Origin: Tetrahymena thermophila SB210
Lineage: Eukaryota; Ciliophora; Oligohymenophorea; Hymenostomatida; Tetrahymenidae
Direction: 5' to 3'
Assembly (NCBI RefSeq): GCF_000189635.1
Contig: NW_002476178.1
Span: 1-64,000 of the forward strand
Length of the DNA stretch: 64,000 bases
The position numbers and the translations under genes are program-made. Positions 22,807-36,255 of the stretch are shown piece after piece. Position 1 is the first letter of the stretch, and each line of letters begins with the position of its first letter. The notes beneath the pieces were generated by a model. That model was not told the origin of the DNA. It worked only from the letters and a program-made list of their open reading frames with translations, and searched no databases.

Positions 22807-25800
22807 TCATCTCTTTGGTTAATTATAGCTTGCCCACGGATTTAGACCTATGTTGTTCGCTTTGTTTTATAATGCGCCTTTTTAAATTAAGAAGTCAGCC
22901 ACATTGTGATATTTGTAAAAGTTAGCTTTGTGAAGTGCTGTATCACCTTCATTCTAATTAAAAAATTATTAGTTAGATAATAATATGTAATAACTTAGTA
23001 ATATAAGTATTATGAATATTATTACATTAGAAGCATTAATATCAGCTCCTTTCTAGAATAGATATTCTACTATTTCTTTACTCCCTACCTATGCTGCTAT
23101 TATTATAAACGTGTTTCCCTCATCGTCTTTTGATTCTAGTGAAAGTGTGTGATATTGATTTAACAAATCTTCAATCTTTTCATCATTAAAATTTGAGTAT
23201 TTAAAAATTTGTTTTTAAAATTTAAAAAAATACCTCATGGATATTATTTTCTTTGATAGCTGCAAATACTTAATCCTTCTAACTTAATTAGCTCTTTCTT
23301 ATACTTTGCTAAAGCTTAGTCCTCATTACTAAGTTCTATCTGTCCATAGAGGTCTTTTTGTAAATTGAAAAATTTGATTGGTAAAAAAAATTATAAAAGA
23401 ATTTTTTTAATTTGATAAAAAGTTTTTAACATGTAACAAAATTCAAATTTATTTTGTGTAAAAATTAATTAATTAATTAATTTAAAATAGAAAATTTAAT
23501 ATTCTTACTGCTTTTTCAATGTCCTTTTTGACTGAAAATGAAGAAAATAGAGCTAGCTTATGAGGAGTCTAGGCCTCCGTATTTATCTGTAGCCTAGAGT
23601 TGTTAATTTAATACTAGTTTACTAACCCTTGTTAATTGAAGTTTAATTATGCCCCAAGAGCGTTCGTTTACACTTTTCCGCTTCCAATTATTTATGAAAT
23701 TTAGTTATTAGTAGGAGTATTTATTTAATTTTGCATTTAAGTCTACAAAGTTAATTAATTACTCATTCCATTTTGATTATTCTAACTATTCAAAGAACCA
23801 TATGAATTAAGAGTTCCAGTGCGAGCTGGTTATCTATAAGGTGATTAAATAATATCACTAGGTGATGTAAGCTAAATAGCAGTATTTATTTATTAACTTT
23901 GATATTACTGTTGTTGCTGTTACTATAAGTTAGTGTAATAAGTAGGATTTTATGTTTAATTAGAGCCAATACTTTGCCTTTATATTAGAGAAGCTTAATG
24001 AGATATTTAAAGTTGTGGCGTGAGATTATTAACTGGCTAAGGTTATTAAAAAAAGTAATTATTTTTGAATTAATTCGAAACCCTTTATCCAAATTAAGAG
24101 TTTCCTTAATTTTGATTATTGGCAAAGATAGGTGAATGGAGTTATGGTGGAGTATGATGATTTTTATTTAAATCTATAGCAATATTCGGTTGACTTTAAG
24201 AGTTTTCTGTATTAAATATTGATCTCTTCCTTCCTGTAGATCTTAAATCTTTTTTAATACTTATCTGAGTCGGAGAAGGAGCTGTAAGCTAGTTTTCGTC
24301 TGCTGATTAGTTCGTGCTAACCTTTTAGAGACTGAATACTTAATTTTCTTGGTTTCTTAAAATTTTAAATTAAAATTTTGTTAAAAAAAATATTAATTTA
24401 CTTAATAGGCTGCTTACTATTTTCTTGATTTAAAATTTCCTATTAAAAAATAAATATATTTTTTAAAAATAATTTAATAAATAAATGTAAAATAAATAAA
24501 TACTTTATTGTGAAGTGAATCAGATTGATTAAATGCTGATTGTTGTGATTGCAAAGTAGAAGTTTTATTGTAGCTGCCACCTTAAATACTTGAATATGAA
24601 GGGTAGATTTCAGATATTTGCTATTGATGTATATTTCTTTTTATATGAATTTGAATTAATTTAAATTGATTGATTATTAAAAAAAATAATTTTCAATTTT
24701 ATAAAAATTATTTGATGGTTAAAGAAGTTAGTTAATTTTTTACATTTTTTATATATTTTTAAAAGCTTTAGGATCATCTTCGGCTTTTATTGTAATCTAG
24801 TTCTTTGATGTTCCTTCTCCTCTATTTGGTATACTAGAGAAATTTTTCAAACTTTGAGTAAATCCTCTATTTTAAATATTCTTCATAAAAGATCCTGTGT
24901 ATAAATTTGTATCTACGCCACTAGAAAATGACTATTTCTATTACTAATTTGCGTTTTAATTGGAAGGAGAAACAGTGTTATAGTGAACATGGTGAGTTGG
25001 TAGAGTATTATTTTAAATAAAATTATTTTATTAAGGTGAAGCATTTTACTGTAATGTATTAAATTAATGTTATAATAAATGAGATTATTAATAGTATTGC
25101 TATGCATAGGTTGGTTATATTTACATTTATTGTTATTGTAAGCTTCCCGGTTAGGTTGATAAAGTAGAATGCTATTGCTATTATTAATTATATAAATTGA
25201 AAGATTGCTAAAAATTTTAATGCTAAGAGTTTTTAGAGTCTTGTCTTTTGTATTTATTCAAAGAAACTATTTCAAGGTTATTGTCTGCAATTGATTTTGG
25301 CGATTTTTCTTTCAAGTTTTATCTATTAAGTGGAAGACCTAAGGTAGAAGAGCCTATTCCAATTACAGAACTATCCAAATTAGATTTTTTCTATTAATTC
25401 TAAATTAGCTTGCCTTTAAAATACTTATAATTATTTACAAATTTGTTAAATTAGTTTTGTTATTGCTTCAAAAAATCTTTTCTAAAGAAGTCATGGTCTA
25501 TTCTTTAATTGTCTTAAAAATCTCCTTCTAACAATTCGTTATATTCACTTTAAATATTTCTCATATCTGTTTAAGAGCTCTTAATATCCAGCTAGGCAAC
25601 CATTTTGTTGATAGTTTTAAACTTTTTTTCTAAAAAAAAAAATAAATTAATTGAAAATAAATCAAAGTAAATTTACCAATTTAACTTTGCTAAATGATTT
25701 CTTAATGTGCTTTTTTATCGTTTTTACGAGTTTTTAGGATATCATTTATCTAATCATTTTCAATGCCACTTAGCACAGGTTAAATTTCTTCATATAGCTG

Positions 25801-28800
25801 TGTGAACATGTTAGAAGATTCATTCGTCATTACAGGCTCTAAGTATCCTTCGTTTAACTAATAGCTTGATCTGCCTCCTTCGTAATCTTCTTCGTCATAC
25901 AAAAACTAAGTTCTATCGTTTAAATCTTTATCTTAATCACTAATGGGATAATATTCTTCCATTTCTACTTCTTCTACTTCGTCACTGCTTTCAGAAGTAA
26001 AACTTTCGTCGCTGCTACTTTCTTGGCTACATTCATCCTTCTTTCTCTTTTTATCATCTAAGAACTATTCACTTACCAAATCCTCCTAAAATTAATGTTC
26101 GTAAGGATCTTTATTATAAAAATCATAACTTTCGTTTTCTCTAGAATCACTCAAACAGATAGACTACTGCATAACCTTGCTTGCTTTACTCTCAACAGCT
26201 CTATCTTTTTGTAAGAATATTTCTCCAGCATTAATGTTTGTCTAATTTAAAGCAATTATAGAATCTAGTTTGAATCTATCAGATGGATCTACTTTACTTT
26301 TTATGTTTTTCAACACATTCCTTAATCTATGAATAAATAAATAAATAAATAAATAAATTATTTTTTAATAAAAAAATAATATTTAAATTATAAATTTTAC
26401 CTTGAAACTTTGAAAAAAAAGTCTTTGTCAATCTGTTTTTCCAAATAAGTAATTTAATAATTTTTAACAAATCTCCAAGAATTTTAATCAAGAAATTTTA
26501 GAGTGCTCAATTTTTATTCTTAAGATTGCTCACTAACAAGGCTTAACTTATTATGTCTATCTTTTATGTAGCTATCAATTTTTCTGATTGATATTTTGTG
26601 CATTTTATTGAGCAGTTTTGCTTAATTTTATTCTGAAGGAATAAATTATGAATTAAACTCTTATTCATCCCACGAACTCCCACTTTAGTTTAAAAAATCT
26701 AATACTTAGCTGCTATGTTTTTCTATATATTCATTATTATAACCGAAGTTGTTTGGAACTTAGCTATCATTCTTTAAATCATCCATTTCATCCTCGTCTT
26801 CATTACTACTCTCTAATGATTCAGCTTCTTTGTTGTTGTTTTGATTAAGGACAAACTCAGTATTTCCATTCTTCTTTTTTATTGCAGAAAAATCTAGCTT
26901 GATATGAGGAATCTAAATTTAAGTGGGTTCGTCTGCTGGTGGATTTATTTAAATTACAAGCTTTTAGCTTTACTTTTTTTTACTGTTTCTAACAAAACCA
27001 TTTACTCTATCTAACGTTGATTGTTTATCAAGTCCTACTCTAAATATTATTATTTAAAATTAAAATGTTAAAATACAATTATTTTTTAGTTGCTTTCTAT
27101 TTTTACATTATTTCTCTTTAAGAAGGAGTATCTTCTGCTTTTTAGTTGTTGAATTTGTCAGGAACTTTGCTGTTTCGTTGAAGTCTCTAATTTAGTTTTT
27201 CAATATCACTCTTTTTAAGTTCTATGTTTTAATTGATTTACTTTTCCTCCTACTCTAAATCCTCAGATTACCCTAAATCGCTTTGAATACTATTTTTACC
27301 CTTCCAAATTAACTTTTCTGATGCAACAGCAAATCCATTTTGAAGAGAAATTCTGGGAATGTTTTATTAAATTTTATTTTAATTCCCCTCTTATTAACCA
27401 TTTTTAGTGTCAGTTGATTTTGACCCATCAAATCCAAAATTTTCTTAGTGATATTTTGTTTTAAAGTATTAATTGATTTTTCTAAATAATGTTTTAACAT
27501 TCTTTTAAAACATGTTATTGCCTTTGTTTGAATCAAAAGATTCCAGGTAAGGATTCTGTTGGAAACATTCTATTTAATTGATTAATTTCTTCATAGAACT
27601 ATCTTTTTAGTGTGCATTTGCATTTATAGATTAATTAATTTAATCATTCTCTGATGTGACTGCATTATTTTAACTAACTTCTAAATCAGTTTTGAATCCT
27701 TAATTAATACTTTAATTCTCATTAAAGTTGCACAACCCATTCAGTTAAATTTATTTATCTGTTTCTTAGCCGTATATATTTAAAATTAGAGAGTCTTCAG
27801 CTTCAAAGAACTACTAATTAAAATTACTCAGGCGAGTTTAAAAACGACTCTCTTTTTTTGCCTATTTAATCTACTATGGAGTTAATAGTGATGATCTGCG
27901 GCTATTATTATTATCTATGGATGTTTTCTATGATATTTTTTAATATTCCTCGTGTTATAATGAGTTATTTGATTAAATTTATGTAATTTTTCTTGATTAA
28001 AGCTATTTTTTCAAACTTAAAGCAGGACTGTCTTATTCTTGATTAAAGCTAGAATGTGGACTGTCATTCTAATTTGTATTTTTTCTTTAACTGTGCTTTG
28101 TGGTGTTTGATTGTTACTCAGTCCTTTAATTTTTATCATTCTCATCCCAATAGGAGTGATTATCTAATTAATCATCACTTGACTGAACAAATCTATTAAG
28201 CTTTTAGTAATTAGTATTTTTCTCAATATTTAATTTTTATTATAACTTAAGATTAAAATCAATTTAGTTATCTTTGTTATTGATTGACTAAATTTGTAGA
28301 TTATTAATTAAAGGAATATTTTTTTTACTTCCTCCTTAACTAATCTCATCTAAATTCTTTGAGGAAAAAGTTTAACTTTATTATTTACATTTATCAATTT
28401 AAATTTATAATTATTTATATTCTTATTCACTTTTATCATCCTGTAAATTTTAACTACTGAATAGCTTTATTTCATTAGATTTATCAGTTCCATTTTCAAA
28501 ATTTCTATTTAATTATGAAAAGTTTTGAACTTCCTATATATTTTGTATCGATTACGGAGTATTATTATCTGGAGGCATTACATTGATATACAATTCAGCT
28601 TACTGTTTTCCCTTAAAGGTTTCGCTTCTCATTCTAAACTATTATTTTTCTTTATCCAGCAGCTAAGCTGATGAATTAATTTTTATCGTCTTATCGCTTT
28701 GCTAATTGCAAATTTAGTCCTGATCAATATTTAATGAAATATTACTTAATTATTGAGGAAAAATATTTTACATGCTATCATATAAAATTATTTATTCTTC

Positions 28801-31800
28801 TTTATTCAATTTTTTATTTTCATCAAACTTTAAATTACCATCAATACTACTTTTTGATGTTATTTCTTCTTCATCTTTGACTTCATTTAAAGCTGATTAA
28901 GAAATAGAGAGTTTTTTCGTGGATTAAACAGATTAATCTTCTTTTATATTTTAATTTTGCATAGCATTAGAAGAATCTGGAATTTGGTAATTTTTTAAAG
29001 TGGGATTGCTCTTTCTTCTTTACAGAGTTGAAAATTCATTTTAATTAATGTGTATTGATTTATTAGATGTAGCTTCTGATTTTTCTTAAACTGTGGTCAT
29101 GCTAAAATCTATTTTTTCATTTTTCATTTAATCTTACTACTATAAAATGTCTTAGTCTTAACAATATTCAGTAGTATGACTATTTTTGTTTACATTTTCT
29201 AAATTTTGTGACAATTTATTTTATACTTATTACTCTACATTTGTAGAATCTGAATTTGCACTACTCTCAATAATTTTCAGTACAATTTTGACGTTCTCAT
29301 TTTCTTTATTGAAATTATTTTACTCTTAATTGTTATTTTTAACATTTTTTTCTAAGCTTCCTTAATTTGGATTGGTTTGATTATTTACAGATTATGAATT
29401 TATAGATATTATTTAATAATCTCTTTATTATTATTGTTATGACTGTTATTTTTATAGTTAAATCTGTTCATTTTGACTATATTTTTCATATTAATTATCA
29501 ATATATTTTAAAGATGAAATCCTATTAGTTGGTAGCTCGTTGAAAATATCAGAAGATTTATTTTAAAAATGACTTTGTTGAATGTTATTAGAATTTATTT
29601 CAATATTTTTCTAAGAAATAATAGAAGTTGAAGTATTTTAATTTAAAGGAATATCATTCAGACTTCTATCATTTTGTTAAATTGACACTTACCTCTATTA
29701 TTTGTAGTTCTAATCTTGATTATTTGTTTATTAATTTTTTAAGTTTTCACTGCTTTTTATGTGGTGAATTTCAACAGAATATTGTAGTTTTATATCATCT
29801 AATGAATTATCTGAAAGGCTTCTTTTTTTTGTAATAGAAAATTATTTATTAATTTCATTATTGTTATTAGAGTTATCAATCACATTTTAATTTAAAAGAG
29901 TATTATGTGTATTTATACTGAATACGCTAGGAGAAAGCTATGAAGACTGCTTTCTAAAATTAATTTTATTTTAATTCATAGAAGAAGACCTACTTGCTTC
30001 CATATCCATATTGTCAGAATTTTCTATCTTCCATTTTCCATCTTCACTCTAGCTTATTTTTAAATGATTATTTTTTGGAGTGTCTAAATTAATTTTTTCA
30101 TTTATTTCATAACTCTGTTCTTTCTAAAATAATTAATTTTATTCGTTCTATTAATTTAATTTATTTTCTGAAGCATTAATTAAATTTAGTTATTTATTGA
30201 TCTCAAAAATTATTGGCTTGTTAACTTGGTTATTTTAAAATGTTTCAATTTACTTCTATTGATGATTATTATTTTTTTATTCTTTTTTTATTCTAAATTA
30301 TATTTCTTTATTCTCTCGTTAATCAATTTAAATTTGTTCAAAGATTAAATCATTTTTTTTAATTTATCTTAGGCTATTTACTTCTTTAGACTAAGAATAC
30401 GCTGAGTCTACATTATTTTAATTTTCAAAAATTGAAAATTAGTCATCACCATCATTTGATCTGTCAGAATTTTCAGTTTTAGAAAAGTAGATTAATTTTT
30501 TTTATTTATATTAAGGATTATTTGTTACATTTACTTTCAAGATGTTATTTAACTTTTCTTAATTTTTTGATGAAGTTTTTGTTTTTGTATTTTAAATTTC
30601 TTAAAATGAGTTATTTTTAAGTTGTTAATTAATTGTTGAATTTATTTTGCTGCTTTAAATCTGCTTTATGGGCTATTTACTTGTTTATTAGAAAAAGTTT
30701 ATTTATTTCTGGTGATCTAATGAAAAATTATTTTAATTTGAAAAGGATTGAGTTACAAGCGGCAATTAATTTCTTTCTTATTATTTTTACTATTTTGCGT
30801 ATTCAATCTAACCTTTAGATATTTCATTTGAGGATATATTTTACTTGTGTTTGAGTATATCTTACTTGTTTGAGAATATATTAAAAATTTTCTAAGATTA
30901 AGCTTATTTATTGCTTTTTTCTAAAATAGGAGTAAGCTAAATTAATTAGCTCTTGTTTTTAGCTTTATCTTTATATATTGCGAGCTTTTTACTTTTTTAT
31001 TCACTTAGATCTTCCCTAGAACTGTTGCTTGTTTGATTTTAATTCATCCAAACTTGAAATTTACTGTTATCAAAGCTCTATAAATTAAATTTTTTTTGTT
31101 TTTTTGGTTGATTTTATTCATAAATTTAGAAATAATTATCTTTCATATTTGTTTAATGATTTTGAAAATTTTTTATCATCTTTTATTGTATTTTCTCGTT
31201 CTTTGTAAATCCATTTCTTTTTTGTTAATTTTATTAAAGCACAATGTCCTCTAATTCTTTTTACTATTTTATCAATTCTTTTGAGTTTTTTTTCATAATA
31301 GAATTTATGAAGTAACTTTTTGATGTTAATTGTGATAATGTAAGGTCAGTAGGACTTTAAGAGATAAATTAATTTTATGTATAATTGCTTGAATCCTAAA
31401 TAGCATCTAAATTAGGTGGCATATCGTATGAGTACATTGCTTAGCTTTTTAAATCTTTCGGTGTAAATAATAAATTCCTCTTCAAATTAAAATTAGTGTC
31501 ATATGTCTAAAAAAGATTATAATTTTCTTGATAACTATTTGATCCATATTTCAAACTCAAATCTTTATCTGATTATTCTATATTTTTATTTTTAAGCTAA
31601 ATGGTTTCTTCATAATTCTACTTTAAAACACCTAAATGACTACTTTAATTTAAATAAAATCAAATTAGTTTCCTTTCACAAATAAACTATAGATAAAATT
31701 TTTTATTGCATAAAAAGTTTTGCATCTTTTCCTAATTAATTAAGATACTTTTGCAGATGTTATTCTGTTTGATTTTCTTCATTACTTTCATCAAGCTTAT

Positions 31801-32124
31801 TATTACTTAATATGGCTTAATTTTCATCTTCTTGCTGCTCTTCCTAATTTTATTTAAATATATATGTAAAAATTTACTTATTTCATACCCAAATTTCTGG
31901 TTTATGAATTGAAACATCCAATTTATTTGATTTATATCTTTAACTTTAATTACTTAAGTGCTATTTCTTTTTGTCAAGATTTAACTTTCCATATCACTAT
32001 GACCTTATACTTCAGTAACAACCAGCTGCGTTGCTATATCCACTCCTTAATTCAGCTAAAAAATTTACTATGGCTTGCAAAAAGCTTATTTTTACTGTGA
32101 GGTTTCTGACACCTCCGCATCCAT
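22807..32124 (-). CDS. Giant Gln/Asn-rich protein with C-terminal ankyrin repeats (12 exons)
   Basis: Twelve exons join in phase without a break: 32124-31878, 31839-31680, 31642-27077, 27039-26401, 26326-25677, 25629-24744, 24636-24504, 24439-24402, 24355-23509, 23353-23234, 23175-23026 and 22953-22807. They give about 2,860 residues. The 4,566-bp third exon is open throughout and encodes an extreme Gln/Asn/Ser/Lys-rich, probably disordered region. A charged stretch follows (Ser/Asp/Glu-rich, ESSSDESFTSESSDEVEEVE near 25.97 kb), then a Gln/Asn linker, then at least three ankyrin-type repeats. The clearest are DDEGNTFIIIAAQVGSKEIV with YLFQKGADINASN, and NEGDTALHKANFYKYHNVAD with FLIQKGA. Ankyrin repeats mediate protein binding; the low-complexity part suggests a scaffold or condensate-forming role. 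I recognise no catalytic domain. Three introns are only 37-38 bp. Exon 1 begins at a good ATG (MDAEVSET). Confidence 0.8.
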
Positions 32125-33622
32125 AATATTTTTTATTAATAATTGAATCTAAGCAAATAAACACTTAGAAATTTGTTTTTAAAAGTAAACTTTGAAAAGT
32201 TAATATTCAATTACAAGAAAAAATTGATATTTTTTTTTTGATTAATCAATGAAGAATTTATTACTTAATATATTGATAAAAAAAGCAACCTATTTAATTA
32301 ATTAAATTAAAACATAAAAAATCAAAATCTCCTTTAATTTTCAGATGTAATAAATTATAGTCTTTTGCTAAATCCCTTTCTTTCAGTCAGTTTTTGTATT
32401 CAAAGCTGTAATTTCTATATATAAATTATCTTTAACACAAAACTTTTGAATAAATATAAATTGGTAGTACTTATATACCTTCTCAAATATAATAGATAAA
32501 TAATTCCTTAATCTAAATATTATTATTTTATTTTATATCATAAATGCTTAGTATCAGATTGTAAATTGACCTATCTAAAGTACAACTAAAAAGATAAAAT
32601 AGAAAATGAAAAATAAATAACGTGAATTTCAATTAGCCTTTTTTCAGTTTTAAAAAATAATTAAAAAAATATATATTTAAGTTAATTTAAATAAATAAAT
32701 GAATTTACAGCTACTTTTATTTATAAATTAAAGTGTTCTTCATATATATACTGTGCAAAACCATAATTAAAGATCTTAAAAATTTCTAAATAAATCCTAA
32801 TTTTTTTCATTTATTATTTTTAGTAACTATATTAAATAAATAAACACTGTAGATAAAAATTAGAAACAATAATATTTACCACATACTAAATACTTGACTT
32901 TAATATTTTTCATGATTATTATGAGTTAAAACTGAAGATATTTTTTTAAAAATAAAACTAAAAAATACTTTAGAATTAATTTTGAAAAAACCTAAAAAAG
33001 TAAATATTTGAGAGTATATTTATCACTAAGAAACACCAATTAGAGAGAATGGGTATCTAAAAATAATGAAAAGCAGATAGGATTTTTATTTAATTTTATT
33101 ACTTGATAACGAAAGAAATTTCATGAATTTACTAAATTTTAAAAATTGAATAAAAATTAAAAAAATTGTAGAATAATTAAAAAATCCTTTATTTGTATTT
33201 TTATTAAAATAATTTAAAACATTTTTTACGCCAATCCATTACTTTCATAATTAATTAAAATAAATTTTAGTCTTTTTGTTGTATGTTAATATTTTTTTAA
33301 TTTCATAGGTTGTATTTATTATATTTATATATGTTCAAATTTTAAGAATCAAATTATACATTTGTAAAATAACAAATTCTAGAAAACTAACAATCAAAAA
33401 TTTTCATTCATTTACTGGTAGTTAAATTCTTTTAGATATAAAATAATAAAACAATTAGAACTCTAATAAATTTAATAATTGCTACTAAACCAAACAAGGT
33501 GAAGAATAAAAAGCCATAGTTAAGATTTAAATAGATTTTAATATTAAGGAATGTTCAAAATATTTTAGAAATTCTCATAAAGAAGTAACAAATTAGGATC
33601 ATTTTTAGTTTAAAATAGAGCA
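32125..33622. other. Divergent intergenic region
   Basis: About 1.5 kb between the giant gene (minus) and CcmE (plus). It is very A/T-rich with long T runs (TTTTTTTTTG near 32230) and should contain both promoters. No additional coding frame is supported. Confidence 0.6.
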
Positions 33623-34138
33623 ATGTTTTCTACAGCTACTGCTTAAGCTATACAATTAGGTACTGCAGGTAGATCAATATAGTCAAGAGCAGGTATTTTT
33701 AGAGCACTTCTTGTTATAGGTGGAGCACATATTGCTGCCACATATGGAGGTAGCATGTTCTAAGATAAACAAGTCACTATGAGCGTTTAAGATTATATGC
33801 TAAGTGATTATATCAAACCAGAATCTAAATTTTAAATATTCGGAGTATTAAAAGTTGGCAGTACCAAAATGTAGAGAGGGTCTTTAGAAACAAGATTCGT
33901 AATTACAGATTTTAAAGAAGAAATTGAAGTTTTCTATAAGGGTATTACTAAATTTGAATTTAAAGAGGGAGAAACTATTGTATTAACAGCATATTGTCCT
34001 GATTTAAAAGAAAGAAAGAAAGTTATTGCCATTGATTACTTAACAAAGCATTCAATGGAAGTTTAAGATTGGTAAAGTAAATCAGGAAAATCAAGAGAAA
34101 ACTATGGATTATATAAATAATAAGGAAATGTTATTTGA
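33623..34138 (+). CDS. CCME: CcmE-like haem chaperone (cytochrome c maturation)
   Basis: This is an intronless frame of 171 residues. The N-terminus is Ser/Thr/Arg/Ala-rich (MFSTATAQAIQLGTAGRSIQ), as expected of a mitochondrial presequence. One membrane helix follows (GIFRALLVIGGAHIAATYGG). The soluble part has the CcmE OB-fold blocks: FQIFGVLKVGS, RFVITDFKEEIEVFYKGIT, FEFKEGETIVLTAY and KKVIAIDYLTKHSMEV. The Lys-His of LTKH corresponds to the family's haem-attaching histidine in LAKHDENY. CcmE carries haem in the intermembrane space between CcmC and the haem lyase. Its presence agrees with system I cytochrome c biogenesis in ciliate mitochondria. The tyrosine usually four residues after the His is replaced (HSMEV). 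Confidence 0.88.
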
Positions 34139-36255
34139 ATTAAATGTTTATAAATCCTAATTAATAAATTTTGTAGTATCTTAATATAATTTAAAAAAGT
34201 AATTTCTGTTGTCTCGCCTTTAAAATAATTTATATTTATATTCTTTTTTGTAATTTATGCAATGTAAAAGAATTTCTACTTTAAGCGAGGATATTGCAAT
34301 TCATAATACATTATAATTAAGTAATTACAATTTTTAATTAAATTTAGCAAACAAGAAAACAACCTCACATTTCTATTTAAAGTTGTAATAATAAAAAACA
34401 TCTCAATAAATTTTAGACTAAAATGTTTCCATTTTAATTTAATGTTTTAACACAAAAACAAATTAATATTTTCATATTAATTATAATTTATAATTAAGTA
34501 TATAAACAAAGGATCATAAATTATATTAAGTTTATATAGAAATTAAAAAATTAAATTTAACACCAAATAAAATACAAATATCTTTTATTTATTAAAAGAA
34601 TATATTCAGAATGTATTTGTTTATATTATTTATACTTACTAATTCAGAAAAATTATTTTCTAAAAACTTATTTGAAAATTTCTTCTTATTTCATCTTTAG
34701 GCTATTATTTTAATCATTAAAATAAAATAGTATTAACTTTTGAATTAATTTTAACAGTTCAAAAAACTCTTGCATTTATCTAGTTTAAAAAATGTGTTTT
34801 TTTATATAAAAATATACTTTTTATTAAAAAAAAAATAATTCTAATCTTTATTTTTGAAAAACTAAAATTAATTTTAAGTTTACAAATATCAAAGTAAATT
34901 AATTCGATTGTTAATAATAAATATAATGTTAAAAAACTCATTTTAATATTATGTTTGATTGATTTAAGAAAATTTTAATTTTTTATGTTAATTAATATCA
35001 TCTTCTCTCTGTTTATTATTTTTTCTGGTATTTAAGTTGTAATATTAATAATTAGCTTTAAAATATATCTACAAATAAAGAGTAAATTTATTTAGTAATT
35101 ATGTCTTTTTATTCAATAAGACTTATCTTTCAATCTACTAAAATATAACCTATCTCAATTAAGGATAATTTAAAATGTCTTCTTTTATTTTATTGGTATT
35201 AATTTTATATTCAAATAAAAACAATAGTACTCAATTTTTATATTGAGCTCTATTTTAATATATAAAATATTTATCTATGATATCTAAATAATTGCCATTT
35301 TTTAAGCTCTCAAGTATATTTACTTTTTAAATAAAATATTGGAAACTTTTAAATTTATAAGAATTTTTAGGATCTTAAAAAAACCAGAATAATATTTTAA
35401 TTTTTTAGATAGTTACAAAATGTATTATATGTATTTTACTTTTATTTATACTTTAAGCTTTCATTTTAAAAAGATAGCTGTTAATTTACTTACTATTAAG
35501 AATACTAATTTGAAAAATATTTAAATTAATTTAAAAACTAATTTTCAGACAATTATTGTTGAAGCGTACTTTTTGTGACATTTCCCATAAATGCTATTTT
35601 AGATAAATCATTTAAATTTTATATAATATTTACAAATATATGAAAAATTAATTAAAATAAGCTTAGAACATAAGTAATGTATTTTTGAATATTATTACTG
35701 GATATAAAAAAATTTTGAAAAATATATTGAACTTCTAAACAAATATTTTCATAATAATTGGATTTTTACTTATCCTAACTCCAAATTTAAGGGTGGTATC
35801 CTGTCCAAGTTTGTAATTAGTAATATTTAAAATAAAGAATGGCACTATAATTTAAGTATTTTGATAAATTACTAAATGATGATATGAGCAGTTCAATAAA
35901 ATAAGGAGTTAGTTATTTATATAAGTAGTTAATAAAGGATTATTTTAATATCAATATTTGTTTTACAATCGAGTTGTTTTCTAGTTTTTGATAGTAGTGA
36001 ATGAGAAAAATGTGTCAACTAAAATTGACCATAAGTGTCCAAAAAACCCCAATTATCTGTGAATAATGAAATTAATTGGTTAAGATTTTTGGAATCACTT
36101 TAATTCAAGAAAGATTGTAAAGTCAAAAAATAGATTACAAAGAATTAAGGAAAAATTATTTCGGTGAAAAGAGATATTAATTGATTATTTGATTTAGTAA
36201 TTTTTTGTATTAAAAATCAGTGCATAAAATTATAAATAACTTAATCATAAGTTAG
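34139..36255. other. AT-rich spacer
   Basis: About 2.1 kb between two plus-strand genes. It is extremely A/T-rich with no coding-like frame. A few less A/T-rich words occur near 35790-35830 and 36000-36060 (for example CCATAAGTGTCCAAAAAACC), immediately upstream of the kinase-like gene, and may belong to its promoter or leader. Confidence 0.6.
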
